Shown: positions 33,961 through 46,639, counted from the stretch's first letter. The stretch is 64,000 nucleotides of DNA from Maylandia zebra (GCF_041146795.1 NC_135187.1:22327056-22391055), one strand, 5' to 3'. The notes: generated by a model not told the origin, from the sequence alone. Translations and numbers: made by a program.

Positions 33961-34660
33961 TCCCAGTGTGCGACAACAATAGGCATCATAGTTTCTTTGT
34001 CAGTAAGTAATAGCTGCAGTTTGTTCGTCCATCACCAGAAGCCGATGACATGAAACCATTACAGAGACCTGCGGTCAGTTGCAGATAATCTATCATCTCT
34101 GGCTGGAATACAGGTCAGAAGGAGTCAATAACTTTTAAGTATCCACAGTTATGACACGCTATATCATATAAAGGAAAAACCTGAACTCTTGACCTCTACA
34201 GTGAGGGTATCCAGCAGTTTTTTAATGCTATGGGGCACATTTTGCTGACATGGATTGGATCCACTTATCCCTTTAGCGGAAAGGGTCACTCCAATCAATA
34301 CAAAGTTGTTCTGAGTGATCACTTTTATCTGATCATGAAGCATTTTTATCTTGATGGAAGTGTTCCCCGTCCTTAAAGTGTGAGGGATCACTGAATAATT
34401 TAAAAAGTATGAAAATGATGTGAATCGTACTATATAGCTTACCACAAGCCAAACTGAGTGTTAACAGGAGACTTTGGTCTGAGGTAGGCAGAGTCGTCTA
34501 CTAACATCATCAAAACATCCAATGGGGGGATATTTCAAGAAGACTGACGTTCCTTCCTTCTGGTAAAGATCCAGATTTTAGAGAATCAGTCGTTACAGAT
34601 CTTGGTGAGGTGTTTCATATTGGCTTTTCCTTTAATTTATCACCTGTTTTTAGTTTTTTT
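33960..34660 (+). mobile_element. Degenerate Tc1-like transposon remnant
   Basis: The plus strand shows the decayed C-terminal half of a Tc1-type transposase: text corresponding to the region around 'TEWFDEYENDV' appears near 34385-34430, and the HHQN-type 3' part with the following AGACTTTGGTC region near 34465-34610. Stops and frameshifts are frequent, so it is long dead. Ends approximate. A DR2 receptor site lies inside at 34182-34195. Confidence 0.6.
34182..34195 (-). promoter_or_regulatory. DR2 nuclear-receptor motif in transposon DNA
   Basis: On the minus strand AGGTCA-AG-AGTTCA, two consensus half-sites with a two-base spacer. DR2 elements can bind RAR/RXR. It lies inside the Tc1 remnant, so it may be chance decay or a co-opted site. 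Confidence 0.4.
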
Positions 34661-35400
34661 TTTGATATGTAGTGTTTAATCTTGGTCGTTTGCTGTAATT
34701 AGGAAGTAGTTGTGAACAGTTGAAATGGTAGCTCAAATCCCAGCTCACTGAGGCCTGTATATAAAATTTGATGGGTGCATCAGAAGAAGGAAATGAGCGC
34801 TCTATATTTAAACTTCACAAAACAAAGGTTTTACTGTCCAACAGCACAAAATTACTGTAAAAAAATATGTGAATGTAAATACAAGCAATAGTGACATAGT
34901 GAATAGTGCAATTACATTTCCTGATTATCTTAACTTTAATTATACAATTTTAACTTCTTGGGCATTCCACGTGTGCAAGAGCCGTATTTGTGGGAGCTCA
35001 TTTGTTTTACTTCTTTAAAACTGTGTATCATTTCCTACGTGTACGTCTGCCTGTGCAAACCTCTGTGCAAACATTGTATATGCAGTGACTGCATGTGTGT
35101 CTGAATGTGAATGCATGTCGGTGAACTGAAGACAAATGCAGTCCCACAGAGAGCTGCCCCAGTCAGCCTGGCCTGCTGAGTGAAAATCTGCGGTAATGTT
35201 TAGCTAAAGGGGTGAAAAAGAAGGTGAGTGGGGGAGAAGGAAGGGGGAAAGATGAGAGAATGACAGGCTAGGGTTCTGTGGGTAGAGAGTGAGTAGAGAG
35301 AGTGAAGAGGGTAGCGTCTGAACGAAGGGAAAGATGGGTCATGGTGCGGAGCGACGGGGAGAGGGAGGGAAGGAAGGATAAAAGGCCCAATCAGGATGGA
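34660..35400. other. Intergenic with a purine-rich stretch
   Basis: AT-rich, then GA-rich at 35210-35380 on the plus strand. No gene is recognised. Confidence 0.6.
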
Positions 35401-35450
35401 CTGTAGAGAGGTCCCGCTTGGCCTTGTCAGTCAGTCGTCTCCCTGACACC

Positions 35451-35467
35451 TGAACCTCTGCTGACCG
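35451..35467 (-). promoter_or_regulatory. Near-perfect DR5
   Basis: On the minus strand CGGTCA-GCAGA-GGTTCA: one half-site is consensus, the other has C for A/G at its first base. It lies 44 bases from the DR1 at 35512, in complex sequence that contrasts with the GA-rich flank. Confidence 0.4.
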
Positions 35468-35511
35468 GGTCGTGACTGCCTCTCTGGCACAGGAGATATC
35501 ACTAGGGGAGC

Positions 35512-35524
35512 TGACCTTTGACCT
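35512..35524 (-). promoter_or_regulatory. Perfect DR1 nuclear-receptor site
   Basis: TGACCT-T-TGACCT on the plus strand, i.e. AGGTCA-A-AGGTCA on the minus strand. DR1 sites bind RXR heterodimers, HNF4 or COUP-TF (Nr2f) proteins; Nr2f factors act in hindbrain retinoic-acid signalling. Binding here is inference. Confidence 0.5.
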
Positions 35525-35529
35525 TGCAC

Positions 35530-38035
35530 CTCCTCATCTCCACCACAGCACTCACCCTGCTTTCTTAACAATCCCTTTACTTGCTTCCTTGCCTTCATTT
35601 GTTTTCAGCGCTTCCTCCAGTCTTTCACTAACAGTTTGGTTATCATTTACCCATTCACCATTAGTGGACATAGGGATAAAATACAGCATAAACAAGTAAA
35701 GACAGGCAGTTATAAAATACGTTATGGGAATTACACAGGAAGAAACACAGGATTAACCTGCAAACAAAGTACAGCTGTTTATTGAACTGGGGTTTCACTG
35801 GTAGCGGGTTGCCTCTAAATATGAAATGTGTTTCTACTCTCTGGGTGCGTCTAATCGAGGTTTTGGTAAGGAGCAGTGACTTCCTTGGATGTCTGTTGCC
35901 TGGAAATTTCACACGAACCACAAAAGGAGGAAGTTTCTGCACCTGGCCAAAACAAAATCTGGTATTTAACAATCCATTAAACCACTATGTGTGGTTTTGG
36001 TTATCAAGATATGATACAACAAAGCAGTGTGCTCAGCCTCAAGTCTTAAACCATGTATTGGGTGCTCAGTGTTGACAAATACAAAAATAAACAGAATAGT
36101 GGCATGTGGGACTATGTGAATGCGCAGTTTCAGCCAAAATACATTCATGTTTATCGTAATAATTTTAAAAAAAAATGCTAAAAACATACATTTATCATTG
36201 AGCTCAAGTGGTCGTGTTGATTTTTTTTATTATTTTTAGTCACTTGGTGGTTTCTTTCATAAATCAGTAGTCTGATTTTATTTATCTTTTATTTGCCTTG
36301 TCACAAAGCAGCCACCTCAAAGCACTCCAGTTCATAACAATATCAGAGCCACTGCGACCTTTTCAAAATGATAAAATTCTTCAGTGCAACAACTACTAAT
36401 ACCTTATGCATTCTGACAGGAGGCCTTTTGTAGCTGGCAAGCTGAATCAAACACACAAGCATGCGTGCATGTATCCCTGGAGATAGGTCTAATCCTGGGT
36501 TTACATTGTTAGGACAACAGGGATAATCCTGCTAACAGGGTGTTTATCTAGAAACTGCAACTGCTGAATCCCCAGCACGCACAGTATTGACCCGAAACAA
36601 AAAAGACAACAAGAGGGTGAGAAGGCACAGTAAAAAAAAAAAAAAAAAAAGTTCAACAGGACAACAAAAAATCTGAATAAAGAAAACATGCAAGTCATGA
36701 GGAAATGGAAAATGGCTTTAAAAGGTTGCACTGGAGTAAGCAAAGAGGCAGATGAAAGAAAGGTCTGTGCTGTCAGGTATGCAGATGAGAGTGTGATGGC
36801 ATCGATACAGAGGTGGACACAACCAATCCCTCAGGACTGCACTCCAGCCAGAACAAACACACACAGAGGAACAAAAAACCTTTATTTTAGGTGAATGTGC
36901 AGACACATAAACAGAACAAACGTGCCTATACAATAAGTTAATTGGGATCATTTTTATGGTTAAACACACAGTATACAACATAATCAATGAAATGTTAAAT
37001 GACTGCAAACTTTGTCCATTTAATCCTATTTTACTCGCTTTTTACATATCAAGTATGTATTTTTATGGCAGATTTAACCTGGATATGGATGATATCTCAT
37101 GAAACTCTACAGAGATGTTCTGTTACGCTTCACAAATCTTTTATGGGAGACTTTAAGTAAACCTGGGTGCAATTTGATGTAAATTTGGAGAAGATGACAA
37201 AAGATAAAGGAAAGGCTGATTGTGAATTAATCAGCGTGCCAAATAGCAAACAATAAGAGGCTAGGACATAGTCATACTGTCTTGTTGCGGGGACTACAAC
37301 TGATAGAGTTCTTAAAAGGGAGGCAGTAAGGTGGCTGTAGTTGCCATTAGAAATTTGCAAACTTCAGAAAGATCTGTAACCACATCAGATTAGTGGGAGC
37401 TGGCTATCCTGTGCCTGACTTGGCTTCGATGTGACTCCTTTGCCTCTTGTCTGCTTGGCGTACGACTCGAGTGGGAGCAGGCTGAGCTGTAAAAGAAAGA
37501 GAACTAGTTGAGTCAAGAGAAGCAGGCAATTATCAAAGGTTATGGTTAGTGACAATCAACTATTTTGTCTGAAATGTTATACTTTTGCTCTAATTATTTG
37601 GATGAGGTACCCATAATGGTCAAAATTGTGGAATACAACTAACTCTTAATGGTCACCATCTTAGCTATGCAATGTAACGGGGAGGGGTCACCAATTACAT
37701 CTACTAACAGTACAAGTATTTGAATTGAGACACAATGTACAATCTGGCAGAGGTATTGTGGTAGAGCTGATCTCAGTGAGATGGGATGACATGAGATGTT
37801 TGTAACTAATGTAATTACACTTCTAGGTTAAAGCTGCTACAACAAAACCAAGCGGGGACTGAAGAAAATTGATTGGTAAGAACAGACTACCTCTCAGACC
37901 CTAGCAGCCTCTTGCACTGGCAGAAAGTGAAACACTGGGATAATCTTACTGATAAGTTTGGACATTTGCACCCCTACTTTGTGCAATTTGTACTATGCCT
38001 GGCGTCATTTTGTCAAAGAAAGCCACTGTACCTTC
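35530..38035. other. Intergenic, nothing recognised
   Basis: AT-rich DNA with an A19 run at 36632-36650. No gene or family is recognised; several 60-103 codon frames lack domains. Confidence 0.6.
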
Positions 38036-38037
38036 TA

Positions 38038-39221
38038 CAGGGAGTGCAGAATTATTAGGCAAATGAGTATTTTGTCCACATCATCCTCTTCATGCATGTT
38101 GTCTTACTCCAAGCTGTATAGGCTCGAAAGCCTACTACCAATTAAGCATATTAGGTGATGTGCATCTCTGTGATGAGAAGGGGTGTGGTCTAATGACATC
38201 AACACCCTATATCAGGTGTGCAGAATTATTAGGCAACTTCCTTTCCTTTGGCAAAACGGGTCAAAAGAAGGACTTGACAGGCTCAGAAAAGTCAAAAACA
38301 GTGAGATATCTTGCAGAGGGATGCAGCAGTCTCAAAATTGCAAAGCTTCTGAAGCGTGATCATTGAACAATCAAGCGTTTCATTCAAAATAGTCAACAGG
38401 GTCGCAAGAAGCGTGTGGAAAAACCAAGGCGCAAAATAACTGCCCATGAACTGAGAAAAGTCAAGCGTGCAGCTGCCAAGATGCCACTTGCCACCAGTTT
38501 GGCCATATTTCAGAACTGCAACATCACTGGAGTGCCCAAAAGCACAAGGTGTGCAATACTCAGAGACATGGCCAAGGTAAGAAAGGCTGAAAGATGACCA
38601 CCACTGAACAAGACACACAAGCTGAAACGTCAAGACTGGGCCAAGAAATATCTCAAGACTGGTTTTTCTAAGGTTTTATGGACTGATGAAATGAGAGTGA
38701 GTCTTGATGGGCCAGATGGATGGGCCCGTGGCTGGATTGGTAAAGGGCAGAGAGCTCCAGTCCGACTCAGAGGGAGGCTGTGGTTGCTGCTGCACGCAAT
38801 GTTGATGGTGAACAGATCAAAACACTGACAGAATCCATGGATGGCAGGCTTTTGAGTGTCCTTGCAAAGAAAGGTGGCTATATTGGTCGCTGATTTGTTT
38901 TTGTTTTGTTTTTGAATGTCAGAAATGTATATTTGTGAATGTGGAGATGTTATATTGGTGTCACTGGTAAAAATAAATAATTGAAATGGGTATATATTTG
39001 TTTTTTGTTAAGTTGCCTAATAATTATGCACAGTAATAGTCACCTGCACACACAGATATCCCCCTAAAATAGCTAAAACTAAAACCAAACTAAAAACTAC
39101 TTCCAAAAACATTCAGCTTTGATATTAATGAGTATTTTGGTTTCGTTGAGAACATGGTTGTTGTTCAATAATAAAATTATTCCTCAAAAATACAACTTGC
39201 CTAATAATTCTGCACTCCCTG
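38038..39221 (+). mobile_element. Tc1/mariner transposon with IR/DR ends
   Basis: The ends CAGGGAGTGCAGAATTATTA... (38038) and its exact reverse complement (ending at 39221) form identical 25-bp terminal repeats, flanked on both sides by TA, the Tc1/mariner target duplication. A second, internal pair lies at 38218-38239 and 39010-39031, giving the IR/DR layout with two transposase-binding repeats per end, as in Sleeping Beauty-type elements. Length is 1184 bp. It carries a broken transposase. Confidence 0.9.
38250..38900 (+). pseudogene. Broken Tc1-like transposase
   Basis: The plus strand reads through transposase text: helix-turn-helix region (SKTVRYLAEGCSSLKIAKLL, then a stop at about 38363), a second DNA-binding part with GRKKRVEKPRRK and the frame at 38415-38597, a stop, then QDWAKKY and VLWTDEMRVSLDGPDGWARGW near 38630-38740, which includes the first catalytic Asp of the DDE triad. 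The text then jumps to a C-terminal tail (MDGRLLSVLAKKGGYIGR) near 38837-38892. The middle, with the other catalytic acids, is missing, so it cannot be active. Confidence 0.8.
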
Positions 39222-39870
39222 TATTATTATTCATCATAATTTTTTTCTTTCAAAACTAACAAGAAATGGTTTTATAGTTTTATTTGCAGTAATAAAAGTA
39301 TAAGAAGGAGCTTCCTGTTGTTGCTCCTGTCTCAAAGTAAATGAAAAAATACCACACAAATACTGCATGCTAATGCTAATTTAGCGTGCGATAGCACTCT
39401 GCCATGTAGGCTGTACCGTCTAGTGTTGGGGGTGGTTCTATCAACAAATGAACACCATAATTTTAATTTCAGAACAAACTGACAGTATTTTGATGGGCTG
39501 TCTACTGTGGTAACACTATTCCCCAACCTCAGATTGACTTATCAGGCCAAGAACAAGCATCTACATGTTAGCATATCCAGCTAACATTTACAGATATGCT
39601 ACCATCACAGACTTTGATTCCTTTACACAAGCAGTCTTTAAGGTCACAGCCTCATCAGGTGCAGCAAACCTGCATTGTTGTGGGAAACAGTTTATTGACT
39701 GTAAGCAGAAAATCTCAATAATTAAGCAAATCACTTTAATGCTATCAGCTTCATTAAAACTTAAAGATGAAAAGGCATTTCCATGACATGCAACTGAAAT
39801 CACTTACATTTTATACTTAAATGCTCAAACTTTAGTAACAAACTGCCACTCCAGTATCTAATATTGCCCT
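39222..39870. other. Intergenic, nothing recognised
   Basis: AT-rich DNA with no gene or repeat recognised. Confidence 0.6.
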
Positions 39871-40345
39871 GGCTGGTGTTAACTTCCTGTCTGTGGAAGG
39901 TTAGGCGGGCAGGGTTGGGGGCTGGGGATATCGGCAAAACGGCTGCAAGCTTTAGCATGCATGTCAGGGCCGGGGGACGCTCTCTGAGCCAAATGCCAGT
40001 CTATAGATCGCAGAGGGGACTAAAGATCACATCATCGTCCACCCGGACATCGGTGACACCGGACAGCGGACGTGGGAGAGACGGAGGACCAAATGATCCC
40101 TGCCAGGACCAGGCATTATAGACAGCCGCTGTCATTACAGGGCAAACATGCACTAGTTTGAGTGCACAAATGTAAACAAACACACACACAGGGTAACACA
40201 CACACGTACACGAGCTGTGACAACGACATTATAGACAAGTGCTGTCATTAGAAGAGTCTCTGCGGAGCTCAAATGATAACGAGCACGGGGGAAGAAGAGC
40301 GGGGGGTTGACGAGGATGACTGTCCAGCTGTCTGCAGGTAAGCTT
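39870..40345. promoter_or_regulatory. GC-richer candidate regulatory block with paired Meis repeats
   Basis: A CpG-retaining block inside AT-rich DNA. Two 24-bp copies of the pattern CATTATAGACA-NNN-GCTGTCATTA lie at 40114-40137 and 40227-40250, 21/24 identical. CTGTCA is a Meis/Prep core and each is followed by TTA, giving a CTGTCATTA word. In the first copy GACAGC and GCTGTC form an inverted pair around one C. The block ends with a donor-like CAGGTAAGC at about 40335. Confidence 0.45.
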
Positions 40346-43300
40346 GGGGTGTTGGATGTTGCAGTCTTATTAGCTCAATATACACAAAGCATTTGGGTGT
40401 CTGATGAGTTTTCACTTTTTAATTCTTAATCAGCTAATGTCTGTTCAGCTTACTTTGTTCCTGCTTCAGTTATTCACCTAAGAGTGTACAGTATCTTAAA
40501 CTCGACAACTCTCAAAAGACTAATGACTTGTTGAATTATATATACAAATCTTCAACTGTAACGTTTATTTTTCCAGTTTTAATATTAACAATGTGAAATT
40601 GTATAGCTAAGTTTCTGGGCTTCTGTTAAAATAAACAAATACTACAGATTCAGGGGATTTTTGAAGTAGGAACTACAGTACTTGGCACTTACAACACATG
40701 CACCAAGGAATTATAAACACTGAAACTAAGGGCAAATGATTTTCTGCATCATTTTCTTTAACAAACAGAGTAAAAGCAGGAAAGCAAATCTGGTGTGCTT
40801 TGATCAGGTATATCCTATTGACAGACTTTACCCTTAAGCATAAATTAAGATCGGATCAAGTGATGACAGTTTGTAGGAGCTTCCAAAGGGAGTTCATGGC
40901 CAACAGGTATGTCTGGGTCATCAAAGCACTCCTATGTATCTATTAAACTAATTGTCAGGACTGAAGAATTCACATCAAGTATGTTGTGTGGGCCACATGA
41001 CACCACAGAAAGCAAGGGTAGTAAAGACAATTTTTGTGCATCAAAGAGCAAATCGCCAATAAATGGATTACCTGATAACTTAATTGTATGAGATGACATT
41101 GACAACAAATGTCATCAGAATAACTTGTTGCTAACCCCAAGGCATTCTCTAAAAAAAGAAAAAAATGCCAAAGAGGAAATGCTAGAAACCGCAGTTCCTC
41201 TAATGGCCACTTGTGGCTGGTCCCAAAAGTGAGCAAATCTCTATAGATTCTATGTAAAAATGCCCAGGTTTGCTAGGCTTTACTTCAGCTGAATCAAACC
41301 CCTGAACTCTACCTCTCATCTGTATTTGTGTTATTGGCACTGTAAGGAGTTTTTTAATTCAATTATCTTTTAATATTTTAGATTTATGTTTGGTTTATTG
41401 CAGAGCAGTGAGTCGCTGTTTCTTTTAAAATAAAACCTAATAGCAAAAATAGACAAAATTACAAGTGAATCAATGCAATGATTCATTTGTATATAGCCAC
41501 TTGTTTGCGCCCAATTTACTGTAAATGACATAGAAAACTGAAAAGCACTTTTACCAGTCTGTGCAATGTACAGTCCACATTATACCACAACTGGATATGG
41601 AAATGCTCAAAGTGGTTCCATTGCCAAAAACACTGGGTATGCTTGAAAATGGGTTACTCATGACAAACTATATACAGTAAGCAGTTACATCAGATAAGCC
41701 AGGAAGGTCTTGAACCTGGAATACGAAAAAGGGAGGCTGCCCACTTCTGCTGTCAACATCTCAACACCAAAAGTGTTGTAAAGAAAAAGCAAAGCAAGTA
41801 CTCTGTGCTTACACACAGTGTGTTAGAGATTTAACTGAACATTAATTTGTCTCACTAAGCTTACAGTTGGAAGTCTGAAATGTAAATTGCTCTTTGCCTG
41901 AAGGGGACAAGTCTATCAGTGCTCAGTTTCAATCCTGCTCTTCAACTCCCACAGTGTTATGCGCTTCAGGGTGTGTACATACTAGAGGCTCAGAGTTACC
42001 CTATGCCTCACATCTGTCACTTAAACATCTTCACAATAACAATCTTCTGTATTGCTGCTGCCTATTTTAACACCAATGCTTGCTTTACTGCTGTGTCTCT
42101 TTCTGGCTTCAAAACAGCACACTAACACTGTCGTGTAGTTGGGATCAACTCATCTTTGAGGGTATTGTCTGGCTCAAAAATATCAAAATATGGTGATTTC
42201 CCCTTAAAAAATGTAAGAGGAGAAATCTAAAAAACTCCAACAGCTGGGTCAAAGCATGCTGAAAAATGTCTTTGGTGTGACCTGATCTAGTAACTTATAT
42301 CAGTAACTGTCAAAGAAGCTGAATACTCTAATTTGTGTCAGTTAACGCACAAATGGTTCCCTAATCTTCCTCATATTGTGTTACCAATGGTCTTCTATCA
42401 CAGTGTACATGACTGCGATTGGGCTTCCTGTGGGCAAGACTGACAGGTGGTTTTCAGGTAGAATGGTGTCAGGTGAGCTCAAACATCCCGACAGTTGCTG
42501 ACACAGCGGTGTTGAAACTTGTCTTGTGCCTTGAAGCTGTGTGTGTTCATATCTGTTTGTGAAAACTATGACTATAGCTCTGTGTTTTTTTGCTTTGATA
42601 TGTTAGCAATTACCTGCTTGAGGCCGTTTCAGCATTTGCTACTTCATCTGTCTACTTATTCATGAAACCAAAGGCTCAAAGACCTTAATATCAAAGGCCT
42701 GGCTCAGGCTCTACTTGCTTATTGACAAGTGCTGCTGGCCATGCAGTTTAGATTATGGGATTATATTTTGGCTCTGTTAACCTTACAGTAACTCTTTGGC
42801 TCAGTAGGAAAACTATAAGATGCATAACAAAAGGCATGGGTACGCACAACATGTACAAAGAAAATGCATTTAAAATACATGTTTGGGTGATTGAGCTGAG
42901 CAAATAGGCCTAATAATTTCACATAGCCTACCTTGTGGTCTTACACTTGATTGGACTTTACATAATATTAAAAGTATGAGAATAATAAGTAGTAAAAGTA
43001 ATTCCATTTTTCTAGGTTTAGAAATTCTAAAAGAATGTGGTGTCGCCTGATCACAGTAAGTATAGAAAACGTTTTGCCAGACATGAAATTTTGGCTGAAT
43101 TATTTTCTTGTTTTCATCTTATTTCAGAATATCATTATTGCAAAATGTGTCTTCGGCAGATGTTTATCTTTTTCTGTGTGGGCAGATTTTGTCACCATAC
43201 AGTGGACACAATGCAGTGACTGAACTTTAAATGTATACCTTCATGCATATAGTTGACACCAAAATGAAGAGCAGGTTCTAAAGTAGTTATAGTAAAACTC

Positions 43301-43385
43301 ACATATCATTTCAGTTTTTGGAGTCTGCCATAATGAAAAAAATAGCAAACAAAAAAACAACTTCCAAGCAATCAGTTTTACAGTC
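40345..43385. other. Intergenic, nothing recognised
   Basis: About 3 kb of AT-rich DNA. No gene, conserved-looking block or repeat family is recognised; frames such as 41919-42125 lack domains. Confidence 0.55.
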
Positions 43386-44480
43386 TAGTTTGGCAGGTTC
43401 TGTCATGGGAAAAAGGTCTCTGCGCAGTCTTGTAAAAAAACTAAGTGCACCCTCACTTATTTTTATTTTTAGAAATTGAGAGTGTAATTAGCAGCCAGGT
43501 GCTGCTAATCAAATGCACTTGATAACTGATCAACAAGTATGACCGCCTCCATGAAAGCAGAGGTTTTGGCAGTTTGCTGGTCTGGAGTATTTAGATGTAT
43601 GTTTGTACAATACCAAAAAGAAAATGCATCAGCAATGACTTTAGATCCTAACAGTTATAGGATCATTTTCAATCAATTCCAAAATGATTGGTCATTCTGC
43701 AGTGAGAAAGAGTGGAAAATGTTTCAAGATTGTCATCAGTCCTCTCAGGAGTGGATGTCCCAAAAACTTCATGCCAATGTAAGACTGCAGTTCTCAGAGA
43801 AATTGTAAAAAAAAACCTTCTCACTCAAAAAAACATGGCAGCATGGCTTAGGTTTGCAAAACTGCATCTAAAGAAACCTCAAGATGAAGAATGTCCTTTG
43901 AACACAAGATCAAAGTAGGGATGTTTGACCATAACACACAGTGCCACAATTGTAGAAAACCAAACTTAGCATATTTGCACAAACATCTCATACAAACTGT
44001 CTAGACCTGTGGTTGAGGGGTGATGATCTGGGCTTGTTTTGCAGGGTACCTTGTCGTTATCGTGTCGAGCATGAATCCATCTTTATGCTAGAGTAGCATT
44101 TGTGATATTCTAGAGTCAAATGTGAGGCTATCTATCTGAGAGCTAAACTTGGGTCCAAATTGGGTTGTGCAAAAGGACTATGATCCTGAGCACAGCAGCA
44201 AATCAACAGAATTACTGAAGAAAACAAAAGTTAAGGTGTTTCAAAGGTACAGTCAAAGTCCAGACCTCAACCTTACTGAAATGCTTTGGCATTATGGCAA
44301 AATGCAGTCAGACCAACTGTAGTGGGATCCACCACAAAGGCAGCTTTGACTATTTGGCAGGTGTTAACATGTCTCTCTATCTGTGGACAGATTTTGTCAG
44401 CAGAGTAGTGTCACAATCATCCTTTAATTGTATGACATCAAAAGATTTTGAAGATGACTAGTGTGAGAACTCGTGGTCTA
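43385..44480 (+). mobile_element. Degenerate Tc1-like transposon
   Basis: Left DNA (AAACTAAGTGCACCCTCACTT) and internal text match a common fish Tc1-type family. Plus-strand translation gives broken transposase pieces: WKMFQDCHQSSQEW at 43712-43760, LLTQKNMAAWLRFAKLHLKK at 43830-43880, a decayed DNA stretch equivalent to the 'VMIWACF' motif at about 44025-44045, and an SPDLN-like piece at 44258-44285. Multiple stops and frameshifts make it inactive. No clear right terminal repeat was found. Confidence 0.7.
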
Positions 44481-44512
44481 TGGCTCTCCATGGTCTATAT
44501 ATATGTACATTT

Positions 44513-45289
44513 TCAAGGTTCAAGGTTCAAGGTTCTTTATTTGTCACATGCATAGTTATACAAGTATAACACACAGTGAAATGTAGCCTGACACGCTCCT
44601 CGACATGTGCAATGTATATAGTATATACATTGGGTGAATGGTGAATGTGCAGTAGTAGCAGCAAGCAGGTGAATTCTGTACATTAATATGAATAGACATC
44701 TGACTATTTTACAGGATAGACAATATAAACATATTTAAAATTAAAGGAATTTGGAATGTACATTGTGCCTTGGTTTAGAGTGTCTGTAAGAGTCCTGTCT
44801 CAGTCAATTATAGATGATGTGAGAGGGCGGGTGTGTGTGTTTGTTTAGGGCCCGGATGGCTTGGGGATAGAATCTCCTCTTGAGTCTCTCTGTCCTTGCC
44901 CGGATGATGCGGAACCTTCTACCAGATTGCAGAAGTTGGAACAGTTTGTTGCCAGGATGGGACGGGTCCTTCAGTATCTGCGCTGCTCTAGTCCGGCATC
45001 TCCTGGTGTAGGTGTCCTGAAGCGGGGGGAGAGCAATCCTGCAGCAGTGTTCTGCTGTACGGATCACTCTCTGGAGAGCTTTTTGGTCCTTCACACAGCT
45101 GTTCCCAAACCACGATATCATGTTCTGTGTGAGGATGCTCTCCACAGCGCCTGTATAGAAAATCCTGAGGATCTTTGGAGAGACCCTGAACTTCCTCAGT
45201 TGTCGTAGGAACCTTGAACCTTGAATCCTGTGGGTATGTTGAACTTTCCAGTGCATGGCTCAGGAGAGCTGAGGGTCATATAGTCTTTT

Positions 45290-45290
<1 letters not shown>
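44513..45290 (-). mobile_element. 5'-truncated LINE (L2/CR1-like) 3' end
   Basis: The minus-strand frame 45256-44804 encodes the C-terminal tail of a non-LTR retrotransposon ORF2: FLRQLRKFRVSPKILRIFYT, then WFGNS, LQRVIRTAEHCC, RTRAAQILKDPSHPGNKLFQ and LLQSGRRFR are the conserved post-RT region of L2/CR1-type elements in fish. The 3' UTR ends in a short tandem repeat (three GAACCTT units at 44513-44534), typical of these elements. The RT and endonuclease domains are absent, so it is a dead-on-arrival copy. Confidence 0.8.
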
Positions 45291-46305
<1,015 letters not shown>

Positions 46306-46593
46306 CACACTCCCTTTCAAAGGGGAGTGCGAGAGAGAAAGAGGGAGAGACAGACAGGATGAACAGCCTGTCTGTCAGGTGTTGGTACTCACATTAGTCA
46401 TGTTTAAAACAAAGGATTCTGGGAAGAGATGATGGCCAACACAAAGAGCATCAAGGCTCCTCAGTGACACCCGATCTCCTATTTTTGTGTGTGTGTCTGA
46501 ATGTGTGTGTGTGTGTCTAGATAAGTGTGTGCGTATGTGTGGTGGGGGGCTTTCTTTAGGGGGTTTGGGGGTGCCTCATTGGCTGCCATGCTG

Positions 46594-46639
46594 AGGTCAA
46601 CCTGGGGTCAGGACTTGTGTGATGGATGGACCACTGTCT
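46594..46639 (+). promoter_or_regulatory. DR5 RARE plus Pbx-Hox site, candidate hoxa1 3' enhancer
   Basis: AGGTCA-ACCTG-GGGTCA at 46594-46610 is a perfect DR5. Nine bases later TGATGGATGG (46620-46629) is the exact Pbx-Hox1 site of the Hoxb1 autoregulatory element, and CTGTCT (46634-46639) is one base off a Meis core. In mouse a DR5 a few kilobases 3' of Hoxa1 is needed for its retinoic-acid response; this one lies 5.8 kb 3' of the hoxa1 stop codon. Equivalence is inferred from position and motif. Confidence 0.7.

Noticed and set aside
33111..34405. 23-bp direct repeat (33111-33134 and 34383-34405) as target-site duplication of one large element
   Set aside because: Too long for a TSD, and the two copies lie inside different repeat remnants.
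44513..44534. GGTTCA-A-GGTTCA as DR1 hormone element
   Set aside because: It is the short tandem tail of the LINE (GAACCTT units), so the repeat structure explains it.
44804..45256. 150-codon minus-strand frame, the longest in the desert, as a gene
   Set aside because: Its residues match the conserved tail of non-LTR retrotransposon ORF2 and it is followed by a tandem-repeat 3' end; a truncated LINE, not a host gene.
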